From: Candidatus Aegiribacteria sp. MLS_C
GTDB taxonomy: Bacteria; Fermentibacterota; Fermentibacteria; Fermentibacterales; JCC-6
Direction of reading: 5' to 3'
DNA: 64,000 nt
Assembly (NCBI GenBank): GCA_002030045.1
Contig: LQBI01000001.1
Coordinates: 124,001 to 188,000 of the forward strand
Made by a program: the position numbers and the translations under genes. Numbering within the stretch: the first letter of the stretch is position 1; every line of letters starts with the position of its first letter. Positions 1 through 8,806 of the stretch are shown here, in pieces. Below the pieces are notes generated by a model that saw nothing but the letters and a program-made list of their open reading frames with translations, ran no database searches and was not told the origin of the DNA.

Positions 1-1226
1 TGGCTCTGTGCGAACAGGCTGATTTTCCCGTCATCTGCACCAATTTCGTCAACTCCTCCACCGGGGAGATACCGCATCCGATAGTGCCTTACGTCATGAT
101 GGAGTTCGACGGTGTCGAGGTAGCATTCATAGGCCTGGCGACACCGGATACCTACGGACTGGTCACACCAGAGCTCCTGGAGGGTTTCGTCTTCCTCAAT
201 GAGCTGGAGACCACGGAGAGGTACGTGCGGGAAGTACGTGAGAACGGCGCAGACGTGGTAATACTGGTCTCACACCTCGGCCAGCCGGGGGATCCGGAGA
301 GATACCTGGAACGTGTCTTCGACGCGTGGGAGCAGGGAAAGGAGTACGCGAAGGATTTCGCGATGAACAACGCCGAACTCACCTGCATGGTGCACGGCAT
401 AGACCTGGTAGTGTCCGGACACATCCATCTGGGTCTGCTTGAACCCTGGATCAATCCCGTTACACATACGCCCGTGGTACAGGGGTACGCCAACGGCACA
501 GGCATAGGCCGAATAAGGCTGGCCATAGACACCGGGACCGGAACGGTAGTGGGCTTCGACATGCCCGAGGGCGAGGAATACGTGAGCCTCCTGCACGACG
601 AGTACTGGCCCGATCCGGAGGTGGCGGAGCTGATAGAGGGCTTCAGGTCCGTTGCCGAGGCTGGCATGGACCAGGTCGTCGCCGAGGCTCTTGAGCAGAT
701 CCCAAGAGGCGGTGCCGAACACCCCGTGGGAAGGCTCATAGCGGATGCGATGCTCTGGAACACTGGAGCGGATGTGGCGCTGATGAACAGGGGCGGTATA
801 AGGGCTGCCATCCCCAGGGGTCCGGTCACCCCCAGGATCATCTACCAGGTTCTTCCCTTCGAGGAGGACCTATTCCTGATGGAACTGAGCGGCGCCGAAC
901 TCAAGGCCGTTCTCGAGACAGGCATGCAGGGCCGCCGCCGGGACATGGAGATCGGCGGACTGACCGCAACCAGGGACCAGTCGATGCCCGACGGGGAGAA
1001 GATGGGGAACATACTTGTAGGTGGCGAACCCTGGCATCCTGACAGTACCTACCTTTTCGTCACCACGGGCTACCTTGCCCAGGGCAACGTGGGCTACGAG
1101 ATAATGCTCGGGCACGAGGCGGTGCCCGCCGGACTCACGCTGATGGAAGCCGTGATCGCCTACATGGAGGACCTCGGTGAGTTCGAGGCGGACGACCGGA
1201 CCAGGATCATCTGGACAGGGGAGTGA
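1..1226 (+). CDS. 5'-nucleotidase / UshA-type metallophosphatase, N-terminus outside window
   Basis: The reading frame is open from base 3, so the gene begins left of the window. What remains is the second half of a calcineurin-like phosphoesterase, including the metal-binding SGHIH motif, followed by a 5'-nucleotidase C-terminal domain with the typical NRGGIR and LPFEEDL segments that bind the nucleoside. Such enzymes dephosphorylate nucleotides or related phosphate esters in the periplasm. The signal peptide cannot be seen. The stop codon overlaps the GTG start of the next gene, which suggests translational coupling. The family is clear; the exact substrate is not. Confidence 0.88.
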   Translation, partial: ALCEQADFPVICTNFVNSSTGEIPHPIVPYVMMEFDGVEVAFIGLATPDTYGLVTPELLEGFVFLNELETTERYVREVRENGADVVILVSHLGQPGDPERYLERVFDAWEQGKEYAKDFAMNNAELTCMVHGIDLVVSGHIHLGLLEPWINPVTHTPVVQGYANGTGIGRIRLAIDTGTGTVVGFDMPEGEEYVSLLHDEYWPDPEVAELIEGFRSVAEAGMDQVVAEALEQIPRGGAEHPVGRLIADAMLWNTGADVALMNRGGIRAAIPRGPVTPRIIYQVLPFEEDLFLMELSGAELKAVLETGMQGRRRDMEIGGLTATRDQSMPDGEKMGNILVGGEPWHPDSTYLFVTTGYLAQGNVGYEIMLGHEAVPAGLTLMEAVIAYMEDLGEFEADDRTRIIWTGE

Positions 1227-1648
1227 GTCCGGGCTTCGACAGGGGAAGGCTCATCCTGGCCCTTCTGCTGGGTGTACCTTCCCTCCTCCTCTTCCTGCTG
1301 TCCGTATTTCGACCAGTTCTTCCCCTGGAGGGTACGGACCCGCTGCTCTCGGCACTGTGCCACAGGCAGCCCGACCGCTGCCTCTCTCTCCCCTGGGGGA
1401 GCAGCGCCCTCTGTTCCAGGTGCACCGCCTTCTGGCTGGGCCTTGCCGCCGGTAGCGCGGTTACCTACAGCGGCCGTTTCCGGCCAGTTTTCTGGACCGG
1501 CCTGACCCTGATGCTACCCCTCATCGCCGATGGTCTGCTCCAGCTCCACACGTACTACGAGAGCAGCAACCCGCTGAGGGTTGTCACCGGCCTTGCCGCG
1601 GGTCTCGGAATCTCTATAGTTATCCTCGGAAAGCAGTCCCGGCGGTAG
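1223..1648 (+). CDS. DUF2085 family small membrane protein
   Basis: A 141-residue protein starting at GTG in a GTGA overlap with the nucleotidase stop. It has several hydrophobic segments (about residues 11-29, 63-80 and 90-107) and the cysteine pattern of the DUF2085 family: LCHRQPDRC followed by CSRCTAFWLG. The conserved Cys/His residues look like a metal or redox site at a membrane surface, but the family has no known function. Overlap with the upstream gene implies one transcript. Confidence 0.72.
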   Translation: MSPGFDRGRLILALLLGVPSLLLFLLSVFRPVLPLEGTDPLLSALCHRQPDRCLSLPWGSSALCSRCTAFWLGLAAGSAVTYSGRFRPVFWTGLTLMLPLIADGLLQLHTYYESSNPLRVVTGLAAGLGISIVILGKQSRR

Positions 1649-1653
1649 CGTGC

Positions 1654-1672
1654 CCTGCCGATCCACGGCAGG
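1654..1672 (+). other. Short hairpin after DUF2085 gene
   Basis: CCTGCCG at 1654-1660 pairs perfectly with CGGCAGG at 1666-1672 around a five-base loop. No T-run follows, so it is not a standard intrinsic terminator. It may protect the upstream mRNA end or be chance. Confidence 0.35.
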
Positions 1673-1719
1673 AAACACTCTCCGGGTCTTAAAGGAGGCA
1701 TCCTGAAGGAAGGGACCGG

Positions 1720-1995
1720 ATGGGTGATGGCATGGAAGAAAGCATGATAAGAGTATCCCTGGACAGGGTCGAGGAGGGTATAGCGGTGCTCCTTACGGAG
1801 GACGGATGGACCTGGAACGTCCCTGCGGACAGTCTCCCTGAGGGATCCGACGAGGGAGATGTCATAGACGTGGTTTTCAGGCTGAACCCCCGGGAGACGC
1901 GGAAACTTGCAGACAGGGTCGCAGAGCTGCAGCGGATGCTCCTGAGGCGGACAGCCGAGAGGGAAGAGGAGGGCTCCTCCGATGGAAGCCGGTGA
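1720..1995 (+). CDS. DUF3006 family protein
   Basis: A 91-residue soluble protein. Its first 60 residues fit DUF3006: a RVSLDRVEEGIAVLL strand, a LTEDG turn and a PEGSDEGDVIDV segment, giving a small beta-rich domain. The C-terminal 30 residues are a charged helix. Two purine-rich Shine-Dalgarno-like stretches lie upstream (1691-1698 and 1707-1714); the second suits the ATG at 1720, but ATG codons at 1732 and 1744 are possible starts. The end overlaps rsmI by 14 bases. Function unknown. Confidence 0.65.
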   Translation: MGDGMEESMIRVSLDRVEEGIAVLLTEDGWTWNVPADSLPEGSDEGDVIDVVFRLNPRETRKLADRVAELQRMLLRRTAEREEEGSSDGSR

Positions 1996-2680
1996 CGGGG
2001 GCAGGCTGGTGCTGGTGGGAACACCGATAGGCAACCTGTCGGACATGTCCCCCAGGGCGGAGGAGGTCCTTAGGACCGCTGATGCGGTAATGGCCGAAGA
2101 TACCAGACGCACCGCGAGGTTCGTCACCGACCGGTCCAGGCTCTACAGCTACCATGATCACAACGCCTCCGGAAGACTGCCGCAGATCGTGGACTTCCTG
2201 GAGCGCGGCAGCACGGTGGCCCTGGTATCCGATGCGGGAATGCCGGGAATATCAGACCCCGCTTACCGCGCGGTAAGGGCGGCGCTGCACGGAGGCTTTC
2301 CAGTGGAGGCCATCCCCGGTCCATCAGCGGTGATCTGCGCCCTGGTGGCTTCGGGACTTCCCACCGACAGGTTCTGTTTCGAGGGTTTCCTGCCGAGGAA
2401 GACGGGCGCAAGGACGGCACGTCTTCGTGAGATGTCCACCTACGGTGGTTCGATAGTATATTACATTGGGCCTCATCATCTCGGCAAGTTCCTCGATGAG
2501 ATGCTGAACATCCTCGGGAACAGACCCGTATGCGTGGCCAGGGAGCTTACCAAGCTCCACGAGGAATACCTGAGGGGATCGATGGAGGGAATGAGGGAGC
2601 GTTTCGCGGAGGGAACGGTCCGCGGAGAGATAACCCTGGTTGTAGGTGGAGAGGGTCTGGGACCGGATTTCTTTGATTGA
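1982..2680 (+). CDS. rsmI: 16S rRNA (cytidine-1402-2'-O)-methyltransferase
   Basis: RsmI uses S-adenosylmethionine to methylate the 2'-OH of C1402 in the ribosomal P site. The tetrapyrrole-methylase fold is plain: GTPIGNLSDMSPRA at the start, AEDTRRT, SDAGMPGISDP and PGPSAV in order, with the C-terminal EEYLRG and EITLVV segments. At 232 residues it lacks the C-terminal extension of the roughly 280-residue E. coli form, as in several other phyla. It starts at an ATG inside the DUF3006 gene. Confidence 0.93.
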   Translation: MEAGDGGRLVLVGTPIGNLSDMSPRAEEVLRTADAVMAEDTRRTARFVTDRSRLYSYHDHNASGRLPQIVDFLERGSTVALVSDAGMPGISDPAYRAVRAALHGGFPVEAIPGPSAVICALVASGLPTDRFCFEGFLPRKTGARTARLREMSTYGGSIVYYIGPHHLGKFLDEMLNILGNRPVCVARELTKLHEEYLRGSMEGMRERFAEGTVRGEITLVVGGEGLGPDFFD

Positions 2681-3351
2681 CGAAGACTTCGGCCAGCTCT
2701 ATCTTACAATGTTTTATGGAACTTGCCGGGAGGTTTGAAGAGCTGGACAGAATAAGGCAAGCCGCCAGAAGACTTCTGGACCCCCTCGTCGGCCTTCTGG
2801 CCAGGCTGGGTATCGGTCCGTTCTCGGTGACCTCCGCGGGGCTGATCCTCACTGCGGCGGCCGCCGTACTGGTCTGGTACGGGAGCTACATTCCGGGGGC
2901 GGCTCTCCTGATCGCGGGAAGCATACTTGATGCGGTGGACGGGGAGCTTGCCCGGAGGAAGGGGATAGTGAGCAGGGCCGGAGCGGTGTTCGATTCCAGC
3001 TCGGACCGAATAGGCGAGCTTCTGGTCTTCGGAGCTATGCTGGCGGGGAAAGCGGGCGCCGAACACGCTTCGATGGTCTACCTGGTACCCGCCGCCATCG
3101 GGGGCTCCTTCATGGTCAGCTATGTGAGGGCCAGGGCAGAGGGAGTGAATCTTTCATGTTCCGTTGGTATATTCACCAGGACGGAGAGGCTGGTACTGCT
3201 GATAACCGGTCTCGCAGGTGCCGGCGTATGGGGCGGCGGTATACTAGTGGTGCTGCTGTCGGTTCTGGCTGCGGGCACCTGGGTGACCGCTGTTCAGAGG
3301 TTCGCAAAGGTAATAAAGGACGGCAGAGGGGTTTCGCTGAACAGGGAGTGA
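2677..3351 (+). CDS. CDP-alcohol phosphatidyltransferase, probable phosphatidylinositol-phosphate synthase
   Basis: An integral membrane enzyme of the CDP-alcohol phosphotransferase family. The signature DG(x)2AR(x)8G(x)3D(x)3D is present in [13 protein letters not shown] followed by [11 protein letters not shown], and five to six hydrophobic helices surround it. The alcohol acceptor cannot be read from the motif, but the gene lies 52 bases before myo-inositol-1-phosphate synthase, so inositol 1-phosphate is the likely acceptor, as for mycobacterial-type PIP synthase. The start is TTG 2677 in a TTGA overlap with rsmI, or ATG 2716; neither has a strong ribosome site. Confidence 0.8.
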   Translation: MTKTSASSILQCFMELAGRFEELDRIRQAARRLLDPLVGLLARLGIGPFSVTSAGLILTAAAAVLVWYGSYIPGAALLIAGSILDAVDGELARRKGIVSRAGAVFDSSSDRIGELLVFGAMLAGKAGAEHASMVYLVPAAIGGSFMVSYVRARAEGVNLSCSVGIFTRTERLVLLITGLAGAGVWGGGILVVLLSVLAAGTWVTAVQRFAKVIKDGRGVSLNRE

Positions 3352-3403
3352 GATCCGGTCACGCCGTCCGTTCACTGGTCCAATCCCTTCAGGGAGGATG
3401 CGA

Positions 3404-4525
3404 ATGTCCAAAAAAGTCAGAGTAGCAATCATCGGTGTCGGTAACTGCGCAAGCAGTCTTGTCCAGGGCGTGGAGTTCTACCGTAACGCCAAGGACTCGG
3501 AGAAGGTGCCGGGCCTGATGCACGTCAACCTGGGAGGATATCACGTCAGCGACGTGGAGTTCTCCGCGGCATTCGACATAAACATCACGAAGGTGGGCAA
3601 GGACCTCAGCGAGGCCATCTTTGCCGACCCGAACTGCACGGTGAAGCTCTGCGACGTGCCCAAGCTGGGCGTGAAGGTGAACCGCGGCATGACCCACGAC
3701 GGTCTCGGGAAGTACCTCAAGGATGTTATCAAGAAGGCTCCGGGGCCCACATCGGACATCGTAGGCATACTGAAGGAGACCAAGACCGACGTTGTGGTGA
3801 GCTACCTGCCCGTGGGCAGCGAAGAGGCCACCAAATGGTACGTCGAGCAGATCCTCGATGCCGGATGCGCTTTCGTGAACGCCATCCCGGTCTTCATCGC
3901 CAGGGAACCCTACTGGCAGAAGAGGTTCCGGGACAGGGGACTACCGGTCATGGGCGACGACATAAAGAGCCAGGTGGGGGCCACCATCCTCCACAGGGTC
4001 ATGACCAGGCTCTTCGAGGACAGGGGAGTGAGGCTGGACAGGACATATCAGCTCAATGTGGGAGGCAATACCGATTTCCTGAACATGCTGGAGAGGGAAA
4101 GGCTTGAGAGCAAGAAGATCTCGAAGACCAATGCCGTGACCTCGCAGCTTCCCGGTGGTATGGCGCCCAGGAACGTACATATCGGTCCCAGCGATTACGT
4201 TGAGTGGCTGGACGACAGGAAGTGGTGCTACATCCGGATGGAGGGTACCAGCTTCGGCGACGTGCCCCTGAATATAGAGGCAAAGCTCGAGGTCATAGAC
4301 AGTCCCAACTCCGCAGGCGTGATCATAGACGCGGTCCGCTGCGCCAAGCTGGCACTGGACAACGGTCTCTCCGGTGCGATCGAGGCTCCTTCCTCCTACT
4401 TCTTCAAGTCCCCTCCCGTCCAGTACTACGACGACGAATGCAGGAGGATGACCGAGGATTACATAGAGAAGTACCACCAGAACAAGCAGGAGAAGAAGGC
4501 TTCGGAAAAGAAGCCTGACAAGTAG
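3404..4525 (+). CDS. ino1: myo-inositol-1-phosphate synthase
   Basis: Converts glucose 6-phosphate to inositol 1-phosphate using NAD+ as an internal redox cofactor. The protein (373 residues from ATG 3404) opens with the Rossmann motif [13 protein letters not shown] and carries [23 protein letters not shown] and [12 protein letters not shown], typical of the compact mycobacterial/archaeal form rather than the roughly 500-residue eukaryotic one. An upstream ATG at 3398 is one base after AGGGAGG (3391-3397), too close; ATG 3404 has normal spacing. With the preceding phosphatidyltransferase it suggests inositol-containing phospholipids. Confidence 0.93.
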   Translation: MSKKVRVAIIGVGNCASSLVQGVEFYRNAKDSEKVPGLMHVNLGGYHVSDVEFSAAFDINITKVGKDLSEAIFADPNCTVKLCDVPKLGVKVNRGMTHDGLGKYLKDVIKKAPGPTSDIVGILKETKTDVVVSYLPVGSEEATKWYVEQILDAGCAFVNAIPVFIAREPYWQKRFRDRGLPVMGDDIKSQVGATILHRVMTRLFEDRGVRLDRTYQLNVGGNTDFLNMLERERLESKKISKTNAVTSQLPGGMAPRNVHIGPSDYVEWLDDRKWCYIRMEGTSFGDVPLNIEAKLEVIDSPNSAGVIIDAVRCAKLALDNGLSGAIEAPSSYFFKSPPVQYYDDECRRMTEDYIEKYHQNKQEKKASEKKPDK

Positions 4526-4527
4526 TC

Positions 4528-5196
4528 TTGGATATCAGGGAGGACGGCTATGCCGGGAGCTTCATCACCTTCGAGGGAGTGGAGGGTGCCGGTAAATCCA
4601 GCCGCTGCCTGACCCTGGTCAAAAGTCTGGAGGCCGCCGGTTTCCCTGTGATGCATACACGGGAACCCGGCGGACCCAGGGCTTCCGAGAGGATACGCGA
4701 TATCCTGCTGGACCCCGGCCTCCGCGTCACACCTCTCACGGAACTCATGCTCTATCTCGCATCGCGGGCCTCCAACACGGAGCTTCTTATCAGACCCGCC
4801 CTCGAGGAGGGTGTCAACGTCATCTGCGAACGCTTCTCCGATGCCACCTTCGCGTACCAGATCGGCGGACGGGGGCTTCCTGAGGAACCGGTGAGGAATG
4901 CGGACGGGCTGGCCACCGGCGGCCTGCTCCCTGACCTGATCGTACTGCTGGACCTCGACCCTGAGGTCGGCCTTGCGAGACTTGAAAGGCAGGGAAGGGA
5001 AAGGGACAGGATCGAGCAGGAAGAGATCATGTTCCACAGGAGGGTCAGGGAGATGTATCTCAGGCTTGCCGGGGAGAACCCCAGGTACCTCGTGGTGGAC
5101 GCGGAACAGGAACCCCTTGTACAGGACCGCATCATAGAGCTTGAAGTGACAGCCATGCTGGAGAAGCGCGGAAGCGGAAGAGGAGAGAAGAGATGA
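4528..5196 (+). CDS. tmk: thymidylate kinase
   Basis: Phosphorylates dTMP to dTDP. It has the P-loop GVEGAGKSS near residue 18, the TREPGG segment, the CERFSDATFAYQ motif that contacts the phosphate groups, and a basic LERQGRERDR lid. No ATG lies before the P-loop in this frame; TTG 4528, two bases after the inositol synthase stop, is the likely start. Its end overlaps the following protease gene by four bases. Confidence 0.93.
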   Translation: MDIREDGYAGSFITFEGVEGAGKSSRCLTLVKSLEAAGFPVMHTREPGGPRASERIRDILLDPGLRVTPLTELMLYLASRASNTELLIRPALEEGVNVICERFSDATFAYQIGGRGLPEEPVRNADGLATGGLLPDLIVLLDLDPEVGLARLERQGRERDRIEQEEIMFHRRVREMYLRLAGENPRYLVVDAEQEPLVQDRIIELEVTAMLEKRGSGRGEKR

Positions 5197-6674
5197 AGAA
5201 GTTCCTGCCCGGATGGGTTACAGTAGTGCTTGCCGCCGGTCTCGTCGTATCGGGCGGGCTTATGCTGCTTCCTTCCGCCACCGCCTACGACGCAGTGGCC
5301 AAGAATTCATCCCTCGAGCTTTTCATGGATGTCTTCTCCAGGACCTCGGTCACCTATGTCGACTCCGTGGATTCCCAGGAACTCGTGGAGGCCGCCCTCA
5401 GGGGAATGCTGGAATCCCTGGATCCCAACAGCGTTCTTCTCAACCCCGATGATTACGAGAACCTCCGTATCCAGCTCTCCGGGTCCTTCGAGGGAGCCGG
5501 CATCACCATCGGTATAAGGGAGGACTGGCTCACCGTCATAGCTCCCGTAGAGGGAACTCCCGCCTTCAGGGCCGGAATGAAGGCGGGGGACAGGATCGTT
5601 GAGATCGATGGGAATTCAACCGAGGGCATCACCACCACTGAGGCCGTCATGCAGATAAGGGGTCCCAGGGGCAGCGAGGTGGAACTCACCGTGGTCCGCC
5701 CGGGTCTTTCCGACTCCCTTGTCTTCAGAATAGAGAGGGACGTCATAGACCTGCCCTCTGTGACCGCAGCCTTCATGCTCGACGACAGCACCGGCTACCT
5801 CAGGCTGTCCAGGTTCGGCGAGGAGACCGCAAGGGAGACCCAGGAAGCCCTCCAGGAGCTGATCACCTTCGGGATGCAGGACCTCATACTGGACATACGC
5901 GGGAACGCCGGAGGCCTGTTCACCGCTGCAGTAGAGGTGAGCGACTTGTTCCTGCCCTCGGGCACCCTCGTGGTTTCAACCAGAGGCAATGCAGTGGGAG
6001 AGGACAACTACTACACCGCAAAGGGCCCGCTCTTCTCAGGCAGGACGGTGCTGCTCGTCGACGGCGGCAGCGCCAGTTCCTCCGAGATACTGGCCGGAGC
6101 CCTGCAGGACAATGATGCTGCGGTACTGATAGGGAGCCGTACCTTCGGGAAGGGATCCGTTCAGACCCTCATGGACCTCGGGGAGTTCCGCAACCTGGGC
6201 CACTACGGCATAAAGCTCACGACGGCCAGGTACTACACTCCCAGCGGGCGCAGTATCGACAGAACGCTGGAGGATGACTTCTCGGACGGGGATGAGATCC
6301 CCGATTCCCTGGTCACCTGGGGTATCCTGCCGGACATAGAGCTGGAATCCCCGGAACTCTCCGGGTCACTTCCGGCCGAGCTGTACCTGGGATCCTTCTT
6401 TTTCAATTTCGCCACGGACTACGTGATGGACCACGAGATCGGCGACGATTTCTGGCCCGACTCGGCCACGGTTGCCGATTTCCGACAGTACCTGGTCGAC
6501 CAGGGCATCCAGTGGGATGAGGGTGAGTTCACGGAGAACATCTTCTACATAGAGAACGCCCTCTTCGCCGAGATAGCTGCCAGAGTCTGGGACCGGGAGA
6601 TGTACTACAGGATGGTGGCGCCTCACGACGAAGGCATTCAGAGGGCGCTCCGGTACTTCAGGGAAGGGGCCTGA
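5193..6674 (+). CDS. ctpA: S41 carboxyl-terminal processing protease (CtpA type)
   Basis: A periplasmic serine protease of 493 residues with an N-terminal signal/anchor segment (about residues 5-27), a PDZ domain (about 90-180) and an S41 catalytic domain. The Ser/Lys dyad sits in GGSASSSEILAG and GSRTFGKGSVQT. Members trim C-termini of exported proteins or degrade envelope proteins. About 130 residues follow the catalytic domain, of unclear role. The start overlaps tmk and the stop overlaps the next gene (TGATGA). Confidence 0.92.
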   Translation: MKKFLPGWVTVVLAAGLVVSGGLMLLPSATAYDAVAKNSSLELFMDVFSRTSVTYVDSVDSQELVEAALRGMLESLDPNSVLLNPDDYENLRIQLSGSFEGAGITIGIREDWLTVIAPVEGTPAFRAGMKAGDRIVEIDGNSTEGITTTEAVMQIRGPRGSEVELTVVRPGLSDSLVFRIERDVIDLPSVTAAFMLDDSTGYLRLSRFGEETARETQEALQELITFGMQDLILDIRGNAGGLFTAAVEVSDLFLPSGTLVVSTRGNAVGEDNYYTAKGPLFSGRTVLLVDGGSASSSEILAGALQDNDAAVLIGSRTFGKGSVQTLMDLGEFRNLGHYGIKLTTARYYTPSGRSIDRTLEDDFSDGDEIPDSLVTWGILPDIELESPELSGSLPAELYLGSFFFNFATDYVMDHEIGDDFWPDSATVADFRQYLVDQGIQWDEGEFTENIFYIENALFAEIAARVWDREMYYRMVAPHDEGIQRALRYFREGA

Positions 6675-8071
6675 TGAGAATACGCTTCGGCACCTCGGGG
6701 TGGCGCGGCATCATCGCCAGGGAGTTCACCTGGGAGCGGGTGGAAAGAGTGGTGGACGGTATAGCCCTTTTCCTGCAGAGACAGGGAAGGGATACGGTGG
6801 TGGTGGGAGGCGACTGCAGGTTCCTCTCGCCCGAGCTGGCCGAGTACACCGCAGAGAGAATGACGGGATACGGCTTTCGGGTCACACTCTCTCAGGTGCC
6901 GTGTCCCACACCGGTCCTGTCGCATGCATGCGTCAGCGGCGGACTTGGCGGTGTGGTCAATTTCACCGCGAGCCACAACCCTCCACTTTACAACGGCATC
7001 AAGTTCAGCCCCTGGCACGGTGGACCGGCTGACGACGGCATGACCGCTGCCATCGAGGAGATCATCGCATCAGGGGCGAAACCCGCAGGCGGGAATGGTT
7101 CCGTATTCCGGGTCGATCTCCGGGACGCGTACGTCAATACCCTCCTGGAACGCCTGAATACGGAAGCCTTCTCCGGCAGCGGGCTCAGAGTCGTCTACGA
7201 CGCTTTCTCCGGTACAGGTTCCGGCATACTGGACAGGTTGCTCGTTGACCTTGGCGTTTCCGTGAGGGTTATGAACGGAGTGCGGGACCCCCTGTTCGCA
7301 GGCCGGGAGCATCCCGAACCGGGGGAGAGCGGGACCGCCGACCTTTCGGGACAGGTCCTCGCCAGCGGGGCATCCATCGGTGTCGCCACCGACGGTGATG
7401 CGGACCGTTTCGGGATAGTGGACGAAAACGGGAGTTTCGTTTCTCCCCACGATTTCCTTCCCCTGCTTCTTGAATACCTGGTTACCGTCCGGCACATGGA
7501 GGGCAGGGCCGTCCGTTCGGTGACGACAAGCGGTCTCCTGGACCGTGTCGCATCCGCCCACGGTATCGCTACCGTCGTGACCCCGGTTGGTTTCAAGTAC
7601 CTCGGGGCCGAGATGCTCGGAGGGGGTGTCGTCCTCGCCGGCGAGGAGAGCGGCGGCCTCTCTATCCTGGACCATGTACCTGAGAAGGACGGCATACTCG
7701 CATGCCTCCTGGCGTGCGAAATGGTCTGTGACCGGGGCAGGGGTCTCGGCGAGCAGCTGAAGGGACTCTGGGACCGTTACGGCAGGGTCTTCATCTCCCG
7801 GATGGACCTCAAGCTCGATCCGGTACTCAGGGACCGTATCGAATCCGGTTACTTCAGATCAGTGCCGGTTTCCGTGGCCGGCATGGAAGTGCTCGACGTG
7901 GACATGACCGACGGGGTCAGGATGGTGATGAAGAACGGTGACTGGGTACTGATAAGGCTTTCGGGTACGGAGCCGCTTGCCAGGGTCTACGCGCAGTCCG
8001 CATCGGAGGAACGCAGGGACTCGCTTCTCGATTCTCTGAGGACGGAGTTCGAAGGGATGCGGGAGGAATGA
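6674..8071 (+). CDS. phosphoglucomutase/phosphomannomutase family enzyme
   Basis: An alpha-D-phosphohexomutase of 465 residues that moves phosphate between C1 and C6 of a hexose phosphate. All four domain marks are present: FGTSGWRG at the start, TASHNP with the phospho-serine at residue 100, the magnesium site DGDADR at 240-245, the sugar loop GEESGG, and the C-terminal phosphate loop RLSGTEP. Specificity among glucose, mannose and glucosamine is not decidable by eye. The order ctpA-mutase-yceD is tightly coupled, each start overlapping the previous stop. Confidence 0.9.
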   Translation: MRIRFGTSGWRGIIAREFTWERVERVVDGIALFLQRQGRDTVVVGGDCRFLSPELAEYTAERMTGYGFRVTLSQVPCPTPVLSHACVSGGLGGVVNFTASHNPPLYNGIKFSPWHGGPADDGMTAAIEEIIASGAKPAGGNGSVFRVDLRDAYVNTLLERLNTEAFSGSGLRVVYDAFSGTGSGILDRLLVDLGVSVRVMNGVRDPLFAGREHPEPGESGTADLSGQVLASGASIGVATDGDADRFGIVDENGSFVSPHDFLPLLLEYLVTVRHMEGRAVRSVTTSGLLDRVASAHGIATVVTPVGFKYLGAEMLGGGVVLAGEESGGLSILDHVPEKDGILACLLACEMVCDRGRGLGEQLKGLWDRYGRVFISRMDLKLDPVLRDRIESGYFRSVPVSVAGMEVLDVDMTDGVRMVMKNGDWVLIRLSGTEPLARVYAQSASEERRDSLLDSLRTEFEGMREE

Positions 8072-8496
8072 TGGAGCTGGACCCCGTCAGAATGGTTCTC
8101 GACCTCAAGACACTGCACAGGGGTGTTAACACCGGCAGTTTCACCGTCCCCATGAAGGAGGTCGCCTGGGACATCGAGGACGTACTGCCCGCAAGCGGGA
8201 AGGGCATCCTGGAACTCACGGTTGACCTGGAGGACGGAGCCGTAATATGTGCCGGTATCCTTCACGCGGATTTCACCACTCCCTGCGCCAGATGCCTGGA
8301 GCCCACCCGTTTCCAGGTGGTCGAGGAGATATTCCGCGAGTTCGCCCTGACGCCCGGCACCTCCGGGGAAGAGAGAGAGATGGTCCCGGACACCGGGCTG
8401 CTGGACCTGATGGAAGCCGTCAGGGAAGCCGTCATCCTGTCCGTTCCCGTCAAACCCCTCTGCTCTAGTGACTGTCCCGGAATAGATTATATTTGA
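8068..8496 (+). CDS. yceD: YceD/DUF177 family protein
   Basis: A 142-residue member of the YceD family, linked in other bacteria to 23S rRNA accumulation and nearly always encoded just before rpmF, as here. The conserved CARCLEP motif and two later cysteines (LCSSDCPG) form the usual putative zinc site. Tandem ATG codons at 8068 and 8071 overlap the mutase stop, with GGGAGG immediately upstream. Confidence 0.85.
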   Translation: MMELDPVRMVLDLKTLHRGVNTGSFTVPMKEVAWDIEDVLPASGKGILELTVDLEDGAVICAGILHADFTTPCARCLEPTRFQVVEEIFREFALTPGTSGEEREMVPDTGLLDLMEAVREAVILSVPVKPLCSSDCPGIDYI

Positions 8497-8574
8497 GTAT
8501 ATTCGCGCCTGTTGATCATTCGGATCCCAACGGTGACAATAACTATGACCCTGTTTGAAGGAAGAGACGAAAAC

Positions 8575-8757
8575 ATGCCAGTACCAAAGAGAAGACACTC
8601 GTCAACCAGGAGAGACAAACGCCGGGCGAATGACGCCCTCATGGCGAAGTCAACCAGCAACTGCCCCCAGTGCGGTGAGCCCAGACTCCCCCACAGGGTC
8701 TGCAGGCACTGCGGTTTCTACGATGGAAGACAGGTAAAGGAGCCGGAGGAGGAGTAG
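8575..8757 (+). CDS. rpmF: 50S ribosomal protein L32
   Basis: A 60-residue protein starting [15 protein letters not shown] at ATG 8575; this is the universal L32 N-terminus, so the longer in-frame extension upstream to 8512 is rejected. The [18 protein letters not shown] zinc ribbon has all four cysteines. It lies between yceD and plsX, the normal order. An AAGGAAGAG ribosome site precedes it. Confidence 0.95.
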   Translation: MPVPKRRHSSTRRDKRRANDALMAKSTSNCPQCGEPRLPHRVCRHCGFYDGRQVKEPEEE

Positions 8758-8806
8758 TCCATCCTCCGGAATCCGATCCCCCCAGAAGGAAGGACCGGTC
8801 CCGGAT

